DNA of 64,000 nucleotides from Scytonema millei VB511283 (GCF_000817735.3 NZ_JTJC03000005.1:124001-188000); one strand, 5' to 3'; shown: positions 32,318 through 41,815, counted from the first letter of the stretch. The notes: generated by a model from the sequence alone, not told the origin. Made by a program: numbers and translations.

Positions 32318-33505
32318 CTACAAAGCAGACACGATCCTTTCACTCGCCATTCTCGCACCTGATAAGTTTCTAGCAGTTGGTCCTACTTGTAATGCCGCTA
32401 AACCGCCCATCATGTATAATTCGCATCCCGACCAGCGCAAGCAGGGATCGAGAACGGGTAAGCCTCTAGCTACAGGTAGAGGAAAGACATCGAGAATATC
32501 TGTTAGCAAAGGTTCCGCAGTCACGTCAAGTTTCGTCCCTGTTGCAACCCAAATGCGATCGCATTCATTCTCTTCCCCATTGTGGCAATGCACTAACCAA
32601 CTATTCCCTTGCCATACTGCTTTGACGACTTGGCATTGTTCTTGAATTTGCAAGCGATCGCACCGCATGAGCCGCCGCAACTGTAGCATCATTGCTGGTG
32701 TGAGGGAACCCCCATTTCTAGCTTGCTGAATTAAATACCAACGCTTTTCCCAGTCTGGTTCTGCCCAAAAATCTTTGAGATATTTCGGTCCCAGCCACCC
32801 TGGTTCGGCATCAAATAATTTCTCTTGTAAGTTGCGCCTTGCCATCAACACGACTCTAGCACCACGGGCGATCGCGCCTACAGCCAAATGTCCGCTAGTT
32901 AATCCGCCACCAACAATTAATATCCGTTCTCCAGCTAAGTGTAATTTTCGCAAGTCCACCTGCTGTGAGTGACATAACCGTTCTGGCGGATAAGGAGACT
33001 GAATTTGACTCACCCACTCAGGTATGTGAATTTGACTGCTACCCTTTGCAAATACTACTCTACGGGCAACAACCGCGCGATCGTTTGCTAACCACAAGCG
33101 AAACCGAGGACGCAACCGATGCTGTAAAGGCTCGATCCGCAAAACCTTAGCGTGACAAACTGGTGGTAACTCCAAACGGCGAATTAAATCGGCACAAAAA
33201 TCTTGAAATAGCTGCGTTCCTGGTAGATCGTACGGGGCAAATAATTCTTGGGGACGAGATTCGGCAAACTTCCGCAAGGCGTAAGGGTTGGGATCGGGAT
33301 GATGGACGGCAGGAGAACGTAAATGAGGAATCTCGAAAGCCGCAAATTGTTGCTGCCACTGCTGCAACCACATGCCACTCGGATCGAAAACAGCAAACCT
33401 CTGTCGCAGCTTGTTCCGCTTTTGTAGCAAGTAGGCGACAAACGTGAGGGCGTGGGGACCAGCGCCAATGATGGCAATATCGGTATTAGAGGCTTCTACG
33501 GACAT
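32318..33505 (-). CDS. FAD/NAD(P)-dependent oxidoreductase (monooxygenase-like), probably Fur-regulated
   Basis: The 395-residue protein has two dinucleotide-binding folds: IIGAGPHALTFVAYLL (residues 12-27) for FAD and ILIVGGGLTSGHLAVGA (about 196-212) for NAD(P)H. A GXWLQQW-like piece, FDPSGMWLQQWQQQF, follows the first, as in flavin monooxygenases and in ornithine/lysine hydroxylases. IWVATGTKLDV near residue 340 is the usual ATG motif. The substrate is unknown. A close Fur-box match 34 bp upstream of the start points to iron control, which would suit a role in siderophore or haem handling; no NRPS or siderophore gene is nearby. The frame and length look intact. Confidence 0.85.
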   Translation of the reverse strand: MSVEASNTDIAIIGAGPHALTFVAYLLQKRNKLRQRFAVFDPSGMWLQQWQQQFAAFEIPHLRSPAVHHPDPNPYALRKFAESRPQELFAPYDLPGTQLFQDFCADLIRRLELPPVCHAKVLRIEPLQHRLRPRFRLWLANDRAVVARRVVFAKGSSQIHIPEWVSQIQSPYPPERLCHSQQVDLRKLHLAGERILIVGGGLTSGHLAVGAIARGARVVLMARRNLQEKLFDAEPGWLGPKYLKDFWAEPDWEKRWYLIQQARNGGSLTPAMMLQLRRLMRCDRLQIQEQCQVVKAVWQGNSWLVHCHNGEENECDRIWVATGTKLDVTAEPLLTDILDVFPLPVARGLPVLDPCLRWSGCELYMMGGLAALQVGPTARNLSGARMASERIVSAL

Positions 33506-33534
33506 AACAATCGTGCTAGATTAAGCAGTACTTT

Positions 33535-33553
33535 AAAATGATAATCATTCTCG
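33535..33553 (-). promoter_or_regulatory. Fur-box candidate upstream of the flavoprotein gene
   Basis: AATGATAATCATT (33537-33549) is palindromic apart from its central base. Read as a 7-1-7 box, TGATAATCATTCTCG matches TGATAATnATTATCA at 12 of 14 positions. It lies about 30-50 bp upstream of the ATG at 33505, where it could overlap the promoter. Confidence 0.7.
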
Positions 33554-33707
33554 CACATGCTAACACCAGTAATCAAAAGTCAAAACTGAGCAGACAGGAG
33601 ACAACAGAGAGCAGAGGAGACTAGGAGCAGAGGAGAAATTACTAGTCACTGATAACTGATAACTGATAACTGAGAGTAAATTGGTAGGATGCTTTATCTA
33701 TCTCCCT

Positions 33708-35015
33708 ATGATTCCTGCCAGAAGAGTTTATTTGTTGCTGTTATTGGGAATAGCAGTCGCACCTCTATTAGCCACAATTTGGAACGTACCGCGCAGTATC
33801 TTGGTAATGCTGCTTTTTGATACTGTGATTTTAGGACTGACGATCGCCGACAGCTTATTAGTACGCCGTCATCGCATCCAAGTCGAGCGATCGCTACCCG
33901 CTAGACTTTCCATCGGACGGGATAATCTGGTGGTTGTGACAGTGCGATCGCTTAAAAAATCAGCTCAAATTCAAATTTACGATTATTACCCGATGCAGTT
34001 TGCTGTTTCTGCCAATACGCTGACTGCTGCTCTTGCATCTAACAGCACGACGGACTTAACTTATACAATTCACCCCAACCAACGGGGAGAATTTGGCTGG
34101 GGAGATCTGCAAGTGAGACAATTGGGTGCTTGGGGATTAGGTTGGGATAATTGGAAGATTCCTCAAAGTCAGAAAGTGAAAGTTTATCCTGATTTAGTAG
34201 GGTTGCGATCGCTCTCGATTCGTTTGACACTACAATCGGCTGGTTCGATCCGCAAGCTGCGCCAACGGGGAATCGGCACGGAATTTGCCGAGTTGAAAGA
34301 TTATAGTACGGGTGATGATTTGCGGTTGATTGACTGGAAAGCTACGGCTCGTCGCAACCGTCCTTTGGTGCGAGTTTTGGAGCCAGAACACGAACAAACC
34401 CTGATTATTCTATTGGATAGAGGACGCTTGATGACGGCTCAAGTATCAGGGTTAAAGCGGTTTGATTGGGGTTTAAACGCAACTTTGGCTTTAGCACTAG
34501 CGGGAATTCATCGCGGCGATCGCGTGGGTGTGGGAGTATTTGATAAACAAATGCAGACTTGGATACCACCAGAACGAGGGCAAAATCAATTAAATAAACT
34601 GATCGATCGCCTGACACCAATTCAACCCGTATTACTCGAATCTGACTACATCAGTGCTGTAACGAGTATTGTCAAGCAACAAGCTCGCAGAGCTTTAGTA
34701 GTATTAATTACAGATATTGTTGATATTACCGCTTCTGCCGAATTATTGGCAGCATTGGGCAGACTCACACCCCGTTATTTACCTTTTTGCGTTACATTGC
34801 GCGATCGCCAAGTGGATCGGTTAGCTAATACTTCTACAGATGAAGTTAATCCGACTTATGCCCGTGCTGTGGCTTTGGATTTATTATCTCAGCGTCAAGT
34901 TGCCTTTGCTGGGTTGAAACAAAAAGGCGTTTTGGTATTGGATGCACCAGCCGATTTAATTTCCGAACAGTTGGTAGAGCGATATTTGCAGCTCAAGGCG
35001 AGGAATCAATTGTAA
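33708..35015 (+). CDS. DUF58 domain membrane protein
   Basis: The 435-residue protein begins MIPARRVYLLLLLGIAVAPL; the frame also opens at a TTG at 33681. Two N-terminal membrane segments are followed by a beta-rich region and then the DUF58 core: GEFAELKDYSTGDDLRLIDW-like sequence (TEFAELKDYSTGDD, IDWKATARRNRPLVR) and a vWA-like part (LIILLDRGRLM, LALALAGIHRGDRVGVGVF). DUF58 proteins usually go with a MoxR ATPase and transglutaminase-like proteins; neither is next to this gene. The role is unknown. It is not linked to its leftward neighbour (divergent). Confidence 0.87.
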   Translation: MIPARRVYLLLLLGIAVAPLLATIWNVPRSILVMLLFDTVILGLTIADSLLVRRHRIQVERSLPARLSIGRDNLVVVTVRSLKKSAQIQIYDYYPMQFAVSANTLTAALASNSTTDLTYTIHPNQRGEFGWGDLQVRQLGAWGLGWDNWKIPQSQKVKVYPDLVGLRSLSIRLTLQSAGSIRKLRQRGIGTEFAELKDYSTGDDLRLIDWKATARRNRPLVRVLEPEHEQTLIILLDRGRLMTAQVSGLKRFDWGLNATLALALAGIHRGDRVGVGVFDKQMQTWIPPERGQNQLNKLIDRLTPIQPVLLESDYISAVTSIVKQQARRALVVLITDIVDITASAELLAALGRLTPRYLPFCVTLRDRQVDRLANTSTDEVNPTYARAVALDLLSQRQVAFAGLKQKGVLVLDAPADLISEQLVERYLQLKARNQL

Positions 35016-35232
35016 TGGGTAGTTGGTGATTGGTAGTTGGTAGTTGGTAAGAATAAGGTAGCCTAGTCATGACACATTTTTTGACTTTTAACTTTTGACT
35101 TGTCGTAGAATACTCACACTTTGAGCGGAACGTAAGATATATCAAACAGCGATCGCCAATGGTTATAGCAGCGACAATATTACAGGTGTGGCTCAACTGT
35201 TCGTGTGATTAGTTGAGCCAAATTGTTATGTT

Positions 35233-36306
35233 TTAATCTCGCGGCAACAATTGCCGCAATTCTTGTGGTAGAAAGCGATCGCAGAAATGCTCGATCGCTC
35301 TGCTATGGCGTTGGTATAAAACACCCAAGTATATAATCGATATTCCCAAAACAGTGAGTGCAAAAGGAAATAGTAAGGCATCTTTAAACACTGTATAAGC
35401 GAGATGACCTAAATACCCAAAAACACCCATAGCGCCAAAAACCATAAAAACTTTGCGTTTCAATAACACCGATAGTAAAATTAATCCCAGATTAATTAAA
35501 CAATAAATAAATTTTTGCCACTCATTGCTATTGCCCATCAAAGTCATACCAAACCAGAAGGCAAGTAAGCCAAATAGATACAGCCAAAAGGCAAAATCTC
35601 CATCTCGTCTGCGCGTGCGAAGATCGATTAAATAGGCGACAACAATACATGCAATTCCAAACCATAGAGAAACCAAAAGTCTTTGTTCCCAAGTAAAATC
35701 ATTTTTACCAAATAGCAATGGCGTTAAATCCATTGACATGAAATATAGTGAAAAAGCAATAGGCGCAGTCAAAAATGGAAATCTAACAAACTTGAGTGCA
35801 ATTAAACCTGCAATAACAGTTCCCAATTCCATCAAAAACCAACTGCCTTTAATCCAAACATAGTAATTTCGATATACACCTGGATCGCCTTGAATCCAAA
35901 ATCCCATCCATCTTTGCAGTCCATAAATTGCTAGAGGAGTCATGCAAACTGCGATCGCAAATAGCAATCCCCCAGGAATTTTCATATTTTGGTGAAAGTA
36001 CAAAGTTTTGCCCGCCATAACGAAGCAAAATGTATAAATACTAGCTAATAGAAACATTCCACCGCCACCAAATGATTCCCATGCTAAATTCATAAACCAA
36101 CTCATGGCAGAGATGACAACCAAAGCCCCAAAATAGAAAGCTACGTTGGCAAAATTAAATTGGGGGCGATCGCCGCTCCGGTGAGATAATGCTTGCCATA
36201 GCGCGTCTGCTTGCGCCTCAGTAATTAAGCCTTGGGAAGCTGCCCAAGACAAATCTTCTTTGTAAATTTTCATACTCGAAACCATAGGAGCATTTAACTC
36301 CATCAT
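35233..36306 (-). CDS. DUF2157 multi-pass membrane protein
   Basis: In about 357 residues an N-terminal soluble stretch (EDLSWAASQGLITEAQADAL, typical of DUF2157) is followed by about eight to ten hydrophobic helices (for example NVAFYFGALVVISAMSWFMN). The function of the family is unknown. The start could be any of several Met codons (36306, 36303, 36285 or 36273); the one at 36273 (MKIYKEDLSW) is closest to the conserved region. It is read alone, with a convergent DUF58 gene on its 3' side. Confidence 0.85.
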   Translation of the reverse strand: MMELNAPMVSSMKIYKEDLSWAASQGLITEAQADALWQALSHRSGDRPQFNFANVAFYFGALVVISAMSWFMNLAWESFGGGGMFLLASIYTFCFVMAGKTLYFHQNMKIPGGLLFAIAVCMTPLAIYGLQRWMGFWIQGDPGVYRNYYVWIKGSWFLMELGTVIAGLIALKFVRFPFLTAPIAFSLYFMSMDLTPLLFGKNDFTWEQRLLVSLWFGIACIVVAYLIDLRTRRRDGDFAFWLYLFGLLAFWFGMTLMGNSNEWQKFIYCLINLGLILLSVLLKRKVFMVFGAMGVFGYLGHLAYTVFKDALLFPFALTVLGISIIYLGVLYQRHSRAIEHFCDRFLPQELRQLLPRD

Positions 36307-36406
36307 GAAAGTCAGTTTCGAGAAAATGTACGGTTATTGTGCCACTATCGAAGGTGCTTATTTTTACATTTAAATTTGCGCGGTACGTTTTTTAACGCTT
36401 AATTTT

Positions 36407-36434
36407 GTAGGGTACGTTAAATAACACACCCTAC
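36407..36434. repeat. GTAGGGT/ACCCTAC palindromic repeat
   Basis: A 28-bp element GTAGGGTACGTTAAATAAC then ACACCCTAC, with pairing ends. TACGTTTTTTAACG just beside it looks like part of the same repeat. It supplies the stop codon of the truncated dioxygenase-like gene. Confidence 0.75.
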
Positions 36435-36760
36435 CAGCTTAACCCTGGAAATAATGGCACTTCTTCCCTGTGATATTTCGCTAAATAATCTTTAAAAGAC
36501 GTGCCACCAGTTCCGACTTCTACATCTGTATCTAATGCCTTTGATAAAGCATCTAAAACCCGTTCCATGTCAATAATCATCTGATGGAAAGCAAGTTCGC
36601 AGATTTGATGTATGGAAATAAACAAATCTTCATCTTTTGAAGCAGTTAGAGTTTTTTTACAGCTAATTAGCGCCTCAATGTTGTGATAATTCCAATAATG
36701 ATTTTTGCTGACATCCAAATTAGGATCGAGGGGAGGTAGAGGTTGATAAGATTCAGACAT
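36431..36760 (-). pseudogene. Truncated tryptophan 2,3-dioxygenase-like gene (N-terminal part)
   Basis: The 109 residues look like the N-terminus of a tryptophan 2,3-dioxygenase family protein: HYWNYHNIEALISCKK, then LFISIHQICELAFHQMIIDM, which parallels the helix HQ..EL.F.Q of that family. Full-length members are about three times longer and use later residues for haem binding, so this product should not be active. The frame ends LFPGLSW with a TAG that is the first part of the GTAGGGT palindrome, so the break coincides with the repeat. No continuation was found beyond it. A genuine short protein of the family cannot be excluded. Confidence 0.6.
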
Positions 36761-36842
36761 AGTAGTACAAACGTTACACTTAACGCCTATACATTATATT
36801 GACAAGAATTGCGATCGCACGATAGGAATTGTGGGGCGATCG

Positions 36843-36877
36843 CCAAATCCTCCATTTGGAGGTCAACAAATGTTGAC
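36843..36877. promoter_or_regulatory. Overlapping dyads between divergent genes
   Basis: CCAAAT-CCTCC-ATTTGG (36843-36859 region) and CCTCC-ATTT-GGAGG use overlapping bases, so only one can form. A second dyad GTCAACA-AA-TGTTGAC (36862-36877) follows directly. It lies between the truncated dioxygenase-like gene and the plus-strand small gene at 36979. It may be an operator or a switch-like leader. Confidence 0.4.
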
Positions 36878-36978
36878 TTATAGTAGTAATCTGAAAAATA
36901 TAGACTGTTAGTATTACGGTCATAGCCAAAGTGGTCATACCCAAAGTTAACTGAATGCTGCTTTGAGAGGTTAATAGT

Positions 36979-37302
36979 ATGGATAGATTGCAGCAACTGC
37001 TTCGGAACTCATTCATTCGCCTAGAAGGATTACTGTATCAAATATTTGGATTTTTTCGCAAAATCTGGGGTTTCTTTTATCAACGCTTACTTATTTTGCT
37101 ACAAGTGCTAGGATTCTCAAACTCTAGTTATTTTGTTGAATCCGATCGCCAAAATAATATAGAATCGGCAGAAGATCGGCAAATAACTGAAGTCAAATCA
37201 GAAAAAATCGAACCCAGCTTCACGCCTAATAGTCGTCGTCCCGATCCGCAGATGGAATATTACCGCAAACTGGCTGGGCAAGTAAATCCGACGAAAAAAT
37301 AG
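36979..37302 (+). CDS. Small conserved-type protein with amphipathic N-terminus
   Basis: The 107-residue protein has an N-terminal half rich in aromatic and hydrophobic residues (LLYQIFGFFRKIWGFFYQRL) that could lie on or in a membrane. Its C-terminal half is charged and probably disordered, ending with DPQMEYYRKLAGQ. The ATG at 36979 follows GAGAGGTTAATAGT, with a fair AGAGG ribosome site. I do not recognise the family. The base composition is like that of its neighbours and the frame is not a shadow of another gene. Confidence 0.65.
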   Translation: MDRLQQLLRNSFIRLEGLLYQIFGFFRKIWGFFYQRLLILLQVLGFSNSSYFVESDRQNNIESAEDRQITEVKSEKIEPSFTPNSRRPDPQMEYYRKLAGQVNPTKK

Positions 37303-37304
37303 GA

Positions 37305-37415
37305 GTTAGGGGTTAGTGAAAGGAAAAGGGGGACAAGGGGGATAAGGGAACAATTCTAGTCACCAGCCACCAGTCACTAGTCACTGATAACTGATAACTG
37401 ACAACTGATAACTGA
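37305..37415. repeat. Heptameric short repeats upstream of the M14 peptidase gene
   Basis: GGGGGACAAGGGGGATAAGG, CACCAGCCACCAGTCACTAG and GATAACTGATAACTGACAAC tracts follow one another up to the start codon. The ribosome binding site of the next gene must lie within them (AACTGAAAA), and it looks weak. Confidence 0.75.
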
Positions 37416-37418
37416 AAA

Positions 37419-39110
37419 ATGCCAGAAGTCCGATTCGATAAGTACTATCGCTATGCAGACTTGACCGAGATTGTAGGCGCATACGCCCGAGAATTTCCGC
37501 ACCTGGTACGCCTGCAAAGCATTGGTAAAAGCTACGAAGGCAGAGACATTTGGCTGTTGACAGTTACCAATTTCGCGACGGGTGACGATCCAGATAAGCC
37601 TGCTTTGTGGGTAGATGGTAATATCCATGCCACCGAACTTGCGCCTTCAAGTGCCTGCCTGTATTTACTGCAAGCGTTGGTGACTGGCTACGGCACTCAA
37701 CCTGATATTACCCGTTGCTTGGACACTCGCGTATTTTATATCTGTCCCCGCGTCAATCCTGATGGCGCTGAGTTGGCGTTAGCAGATCGACCAAAGTTTA
37801 TCCGTTCTAGCACTCGTCCTTATCCTCACCAGGGAGAACGAGACGAAGGATTAGTCATGACAGATATGGACGGAGATGGTCGAATTCTACAAATGAGAAT
37901 ACCAGATCCGAATGGTGCTTGGAAAGTTTGCCCAACTGAACCGCGTTTATTAATTCCACGGGAACCAATAGAAACAGGCGGACAATATTACCGCATCCTC
38001 CCAGAGGGAGAAATTGAAAACTACAACGGCATCCAGATTGACATTCCACCACCGAAAGAAGGACTCGACTTAAACCGCAATTTTCCGAGTGGATGGCGAC
38101 AAGAACAAGAGCAAATGGGAGCTGGACCCTATCCTGCCTCAGAAGCAGAAGTGCGATCGCTAGTTGATTTTATTACCAGTCATCCTAATATTACAGGGGC
38201 GATCGCCTTTCATACTTTTAGTGGTGTTATCCTGCGCCCGTACAGCCATCAGAGCGATGACGAGTTACCCACCAAAGATTTGCGCGTTTACCAACGCATC
38301 GGCAATCAAGCCACCGAACTAACTCAATACCCTGCTGTCTCGGTCTTTCACGAATTTCGCTACGATCCCAAAGACTTTATTACAGGTGCATTTGACGATT
38401 GGGCTTACGAACACCAAGGAGTATTTGCCTGGACGGTAGAAATTTGGAGTCCGCAGCGTCAAGCCGGAATTAAAGAGTATAAACTTATCGACTGGTATAG
38501 AGAACACCCTTTTGAAGATGACTTAACCATGCTGCGTTGGAGCGATGAAGTTCTGGGTGGTAAAGGTTATGTCGATTGGTATCCCTTCAACCATCCCCAA
38601 CTCGGTGAAGTCGAACTAGGAGGCTGGGATGCAATGTATGCCTGGTCAAATCCTCCCCCCCAGTTTTTGGAAAAAGAGCTGGCGCGTTTTCCCGAGTGGT
38701 TGGTATGGCACTTGTTAATCTCACCTCAGTTGGAAATCTATGAGGCGAGTATCAGTCACTTAGGCGGTTCTAACTACCGCATCCGCTTTGCCGTTCAAAA
38801 TACAGGTTGGCTACCTACCTACGTTACGGAAAGAGCAATGGATAAAAAACTGGTACGGGGTTGTCTATGTGAAATCGAGCTACCAGAAGGGGCAAAATTG
38901 GTAACAGGTAAATTGCGAGAAGATGTAGGACAACTCGAAGGACGCGCCTACCAACCTTCTGCACCCCTGAGAAGACAAGCCGATTCTACAAGCGATCGCG
39001 CTTTGGTTGAATGGGTAGTATACGCGCCTGACGATGGCACAGTATTCAAATTAACTGCTCGTCACGATCGCGCCGGAGTCGTCCGTACTCAGTTAACAGT
39101 TGACAGTTAA
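37419..39110 (+). CDS. M14 family zinc carboxypeptidase-like peptidase
   Basis: The 563-residue protein has an M14 catalytic domain: GNIHATE with the zinc ligands His70 and Glu73, FYICPRVNPDGAE, LDLNRNFPSGW, AIAFHTFSGV with the third ligand His265, and WTVEIWSPQ with the likely general base Glu341. The last 120 residues form an extra beta-rich domain (NYRIRFAVQNTGWLPTYVTE). No signal peptide is visible, so a cytoplasmic enzyme is likely. The substrate is unknown. An ATG directly after heptameric repeats is an unusual start context. The last codons (LTVDS) also run into a GTTAACAGT repeat. Confidence 0.92.
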   Translation: MPEVRFDKYYRYADLTEIVGAYAREFPHLVRLQSIGKSYEGRDIWLLTVTNFATGDDPDKPALWVDGNIHATELAPSSACLYLLQALVTGYGTQPDITRCLDTRVFYICPRVNPDGAELALADRPKFIRSSTRPYPHQGERDEGLVMTDMDGDGRILQMRIPDPNGAWKVCPTEPRLLIPREPIETGGQYYRILPEGEIENYNGIQIDIPPPKEGLDLNRNFPSGWRQEQEQMGAGPYPASEAEVRSLVDFITSHPNITGAIAFHTFSGVILRPYSHQSDDELPTKDLRVYQRIGNQATELTQYPAVSVFHEFRYDPKDFITGAFDDWAYEHQGVFAWTVEIWSPQRQAGIKEYKLIDWYREHPFEDDLTMLRWSDEVLGGKGYVDWYPFNHPQLGEVELGGWDAMYAWSNPPPQFLEKELARFPEWLVWHLLISPQLEIYEASISHLGGSNYRIRFAVQNTGWLPTYVTERAMDKKLVRGCLCEIELPEGAKLVTGKLREDVGQLEGRAYQPSAPLRRQADSTSDRALVEWVVYAPDDGTVFKLTARHDRAGVVRTQLTVDS

Positions 39111-39267
39111 CAGTTATCAGTGACCAGTTAATTCTGACTTACGACTTACGACTTACAACTTACGACTTACCGATAACTCTCCCATATTCTGTTCTTAAAG
39201 TCATGACGGTATGCTCCGATTATTCCTATCTTGCAGCGTAGGATTACAGCTCTAGAGGATAAAAAAT

Positions 39268-41472
39268 ATGGGGTTAAAATTTCCGTTCAGTTTCAGTCTG
39301 GCTTCACTCAAACGTTTTATCCCAATTGTTATTGTTACTTTCGGATTAACTTTTATATTTCACTTCTTTGCTGCAACTCCAGCTGTTAACAAACCTCATC
39401 CCAAAATCGTCCTGATTTCCCTAGATGGCGCGACACCACCGTTGCTCGATCGCTACTTTGCAACTGGTGTATTAGATAAACATAAGGGATTGGGACTGTT
39501 GCAAAGTCAAGGACTTGTTGCCAAACAAAATCAAACTATCACCCCGTCTCTAACTGCGCCAGCCCATATTGCGATCGGGACTGGTTCTACAGCTGCTCGT
39601 AACAATATTAATGCTAATAGCTTTCACCTCGTCGCCAGTCCTTTCAAACAAAATATCAGCGGTTTTGCGGCTCCAATTGGCGGCTACTCGGTAGGAATTG
39701 ATGGACCCTTAGATGACCATACCCAAACTGCTGAATCTCTCTGGATTGCGCTGCGGAACAACGGTAAGAAAGTCGTTGCGGCTACCTTTCCCGGTGCAGA
39801 TGGACTCGATATCAAAATTCCTGGTTTAACAGACAGCCCAATTGTCCAATCAGCTAGCGATCGCACGGTAGATTACACTGTACCGTATGGTGCGTTTGGC
39901 GGCGTAGGAGCTAGGGGCTTTAGCTTCACAGCAGCAGATTTTAGCGACGCTGCTAGCGAAATTATTCAGCAACTCACAACCGCAGGTAAAACATCTTTTA
40001 GTCCCGTGAAAGTCACGACTCTCGAAACCATTCCTGCAAGCGGTTCGGGTAGCTTGACTGGTGGCGGCGGTCCCTACAACCTGCAAGTAGCGGCGATCGA
40101 TACGAGCAACGATAAAGCGGTTAACTACGATACTTTAATTATTTTTGATGCCGATCGCGGTATCCAACCTAGAGCATCTCAACCCCCTGCTACTGGTTCC
40201 GCGTACCTCAAGGCTAGCGATCGCACCTCCAGTTTATTTTACTTTGAAGGCAGTACAAATAAAGTTGGTACGAGTTTCTATGTAACTCAACTCACCCCCG
40301 ACCTTTCCCAGGTGCGGTTAGCGCGTTATTCTGCTAACTATATTCCTCGCAATCCAGCAGTTTTGGCGGATGTGGACGATGCAAACGATCGTGTTGGGTT
40401 CTGGGTTCCTCAGCCTGACTTCCGCATCCCCGAACGAATCAGTCCAGGCTTTGATGATTTTCCCGATTTAGAACTAGAAGCCATTTATCAAGATCAAGTT
40501 CATACTTTTGTAGATTACCAGACGCGGATTGCTTTGCGGGCGATCGCCCAAAATCCCGATGCGGATCTTGTCTTGACATATATCGAACAACCTGATGGTT
40601 CGGGACACCAATTTCTGATTACCGATCCTCGCCAAGCTACTGATTTTCGCAATCCAAACTCGATTGGGAATAATCAAGACCGAGAAAAAATTGAGCGATA
40701 TCAAAAGTATCTGCGATCGGCTTATCAAGAAGCAAATACAGCCGTGCAGCGAATTATTGAGGCTGTTGGAACAAATAAGCGCGGTAGACCGAATAGTAAT
40801 GTTATCGTAGTTTCCGACCACGGTTTTGCCCCGTTCCACACCGCAGTTAGCCTCAACAACTACCTCAGCAGCTTGGGCTTTGATAATACAAAAGTACGAG
40901 CAATTACCTCGGGTCCAGCGGTCAACATTTACATCAATTTGCAGGGACGAGAACCGGATGGCACTGTGAGTCAAGCAGAATATGTCACGCTGCAACAACA
41001 GTTGGTTGATGCGCTATCCAAATTTACCGATACTAATCCAAACTATACTGCGGGGAACGGATCTGTAGCGATCTTCGATAAGATTTACGCTCGTCCCATA
41101 CCTAGCGATCCGAGCGATCGCAACTTTGGCTTAGATACAAGTGAGTTTATCGGTCAAGACAGTGGAGATGTTTTTGCAATTATGCAGCTGGGGTACAATT
41201 TTGACGGCACTCAAACCCCAGCAGTACAACGTTTGGGCGATCCGACTTCAGAGACTCCATTGCTATCAGTCCCCAACTTCTACGGCGTTCATGGCTACGA
41301 TCCAGAATTACCAGAGATGAGCGCAATTTTTTATGCTGCTGGATCGGATATTGGTGCTGGGACAATTCAGCGAGTGCGTAATATCGATATTGCCCCTACG
41401 ATCCTGCGAATTTTGGGCGTGCAACCAGCGCCTACTGTGGAAGGCAATCCGGTCAATCTAGGTCGGGCGTAA
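39268..41472 (+). CDS. Alkaline-phosphatase-superfamily phosphodiesterase (nucleotide pyrophosphatase type), exported
   Basis: In 734 residues, an N-terminal signal/anchor (FIPIVIVTFGLTFIFHFFAA) is followed by the type I phosphodiesterase fold. ISLDGATPPLLDRYF has the first metal Asp, ITPSLTAPAHIAIGTGS the nucleophilic Thr, VVSDHGFAPFH the second Asp-His pair, and YGVHGYDPELPEMSAIF the last metal His. The ATG at 39268 follows AGAGGATAAAAAAT, a good ribosome site. It probably acts in the periplasm on phosphodiesters or phosphate-containing glycolipids; the natural substrate is not clear. The gene is monocistronic as far as I can see and ends before a CCCCC/GGGGG repeat. Confidence 0.9.
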   Translation: MGLKFPFSFSLASLKRFIPIVIVTFGLTFIFHFFAATPAVNKPHPKIVLISLDGATPPLLDRYFATGVLDKHKGLGLLQSQGLVAKQNQTITPSLTAPAHIAIGTGSTAARNNINANSFHLVASPFKQNISGFAAPIGGYSVGIDGPLDDHTQTAESLWIALRNNGKKVVAATFPGADGLDIKIPGLTDSPIVQSASDRTVDYTVPYGAFGGVGARGFSFTAADFSDAASEIIQQLTTAGKTSFSPVKVTTLETIPASGSGSLTGGGGPYNLQVAAIDTSNDKAVNYDTLIIFDADRGIQPRASQPPATGSAYLKASDRTSSLFYFEGSTNKVGTSFYVTQLTPDLSQVRLARYSANYIPRNPAVLADVDDANDRVGFWVPQPDFRIPERISPGFDDFPDLELEAIYQDQVHTFVDYQTRIALRAIAQNPDADLVLTYIEQPDGSGHQFLITDPRQATDFRNPNSIGNNQDREKIERYQKYLRSAYQEANTAVQRIIEAVGTNKRGRPNSNVIVVSDHGFAPFHTAVSLNNYLSSLGFDNTKVRAITSGPAVNIYINLQGREPDGTVSQAEYVTLQQQLVDALSKFTDTNPNYTAGNGSVAIFDKIYARPIPSDPSDRNFGLDTSEFIGQDSGDVFAIMQLGYNFDGTQTPAVQRLGDPTSETPLLSVPNFYGVHGYDPELPEMSAIFYAAGSDIGAGTIQRVRNIDIAPTILRILGVQPAPTVEGNPVNLGRA

Positions 41473-41815
41473 GACTTGCGCCGCCAATCCCAACCCCCGC
41501 CAAATTGGGGCATTTATTTCCCCCTTTTGAAGGGGGGTTAGGGGGGATCTTACGCTTAACCAAAAAGTATTGGGTTAGGGGGGATCTCTCTTGTCGCAGT
41601 CAAACAATAAATAACCTTCGTTAAAAATTGCGATCGCTCCAGACCCGCCAAAACATTAAGAATATCTTAAGAATAAAAATAAATTCCAGAAATATGCTGC
41701 TATGCTTATTCGCTAATTATTCAGCAGTAGATCGTTCTACAACTCAATCCTAGACAGAATTCTGTCAATGTGAATCCAAAAACTAACTGAATTACGACCT
41801 AACAGAGGAAAGTCA
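41473..41815. other. Intergenic region with a CCCCCTTTT/AAGGGGG palindrome
   Basis: At 41500-41586 lie CAACCCCCGCCAAATTGGGG and CCCCCTTTTGAAGGGGGG, members of the repeat family seen at 1.8 and 22.4 kb, followed by a repeated TTAGGGGGGATCT. The rest is AT-rich sequence without a gene. Confidence 0.6.

Noticed and set aside
32318-33505. Siderophore biosynthesis gene cluster.
   Set aside because: Only the flavoprotein and a possible Fur box are present; no NRPS, NIS synthetase or receptor gene is adjacent.
36780-37016. 78-codon frame on the minus strand upstream of the dioxygenase-like gene.
   Set aside because: It crosses the dyad cluster and the start of the plus-strand gene and has no family-like sequence.
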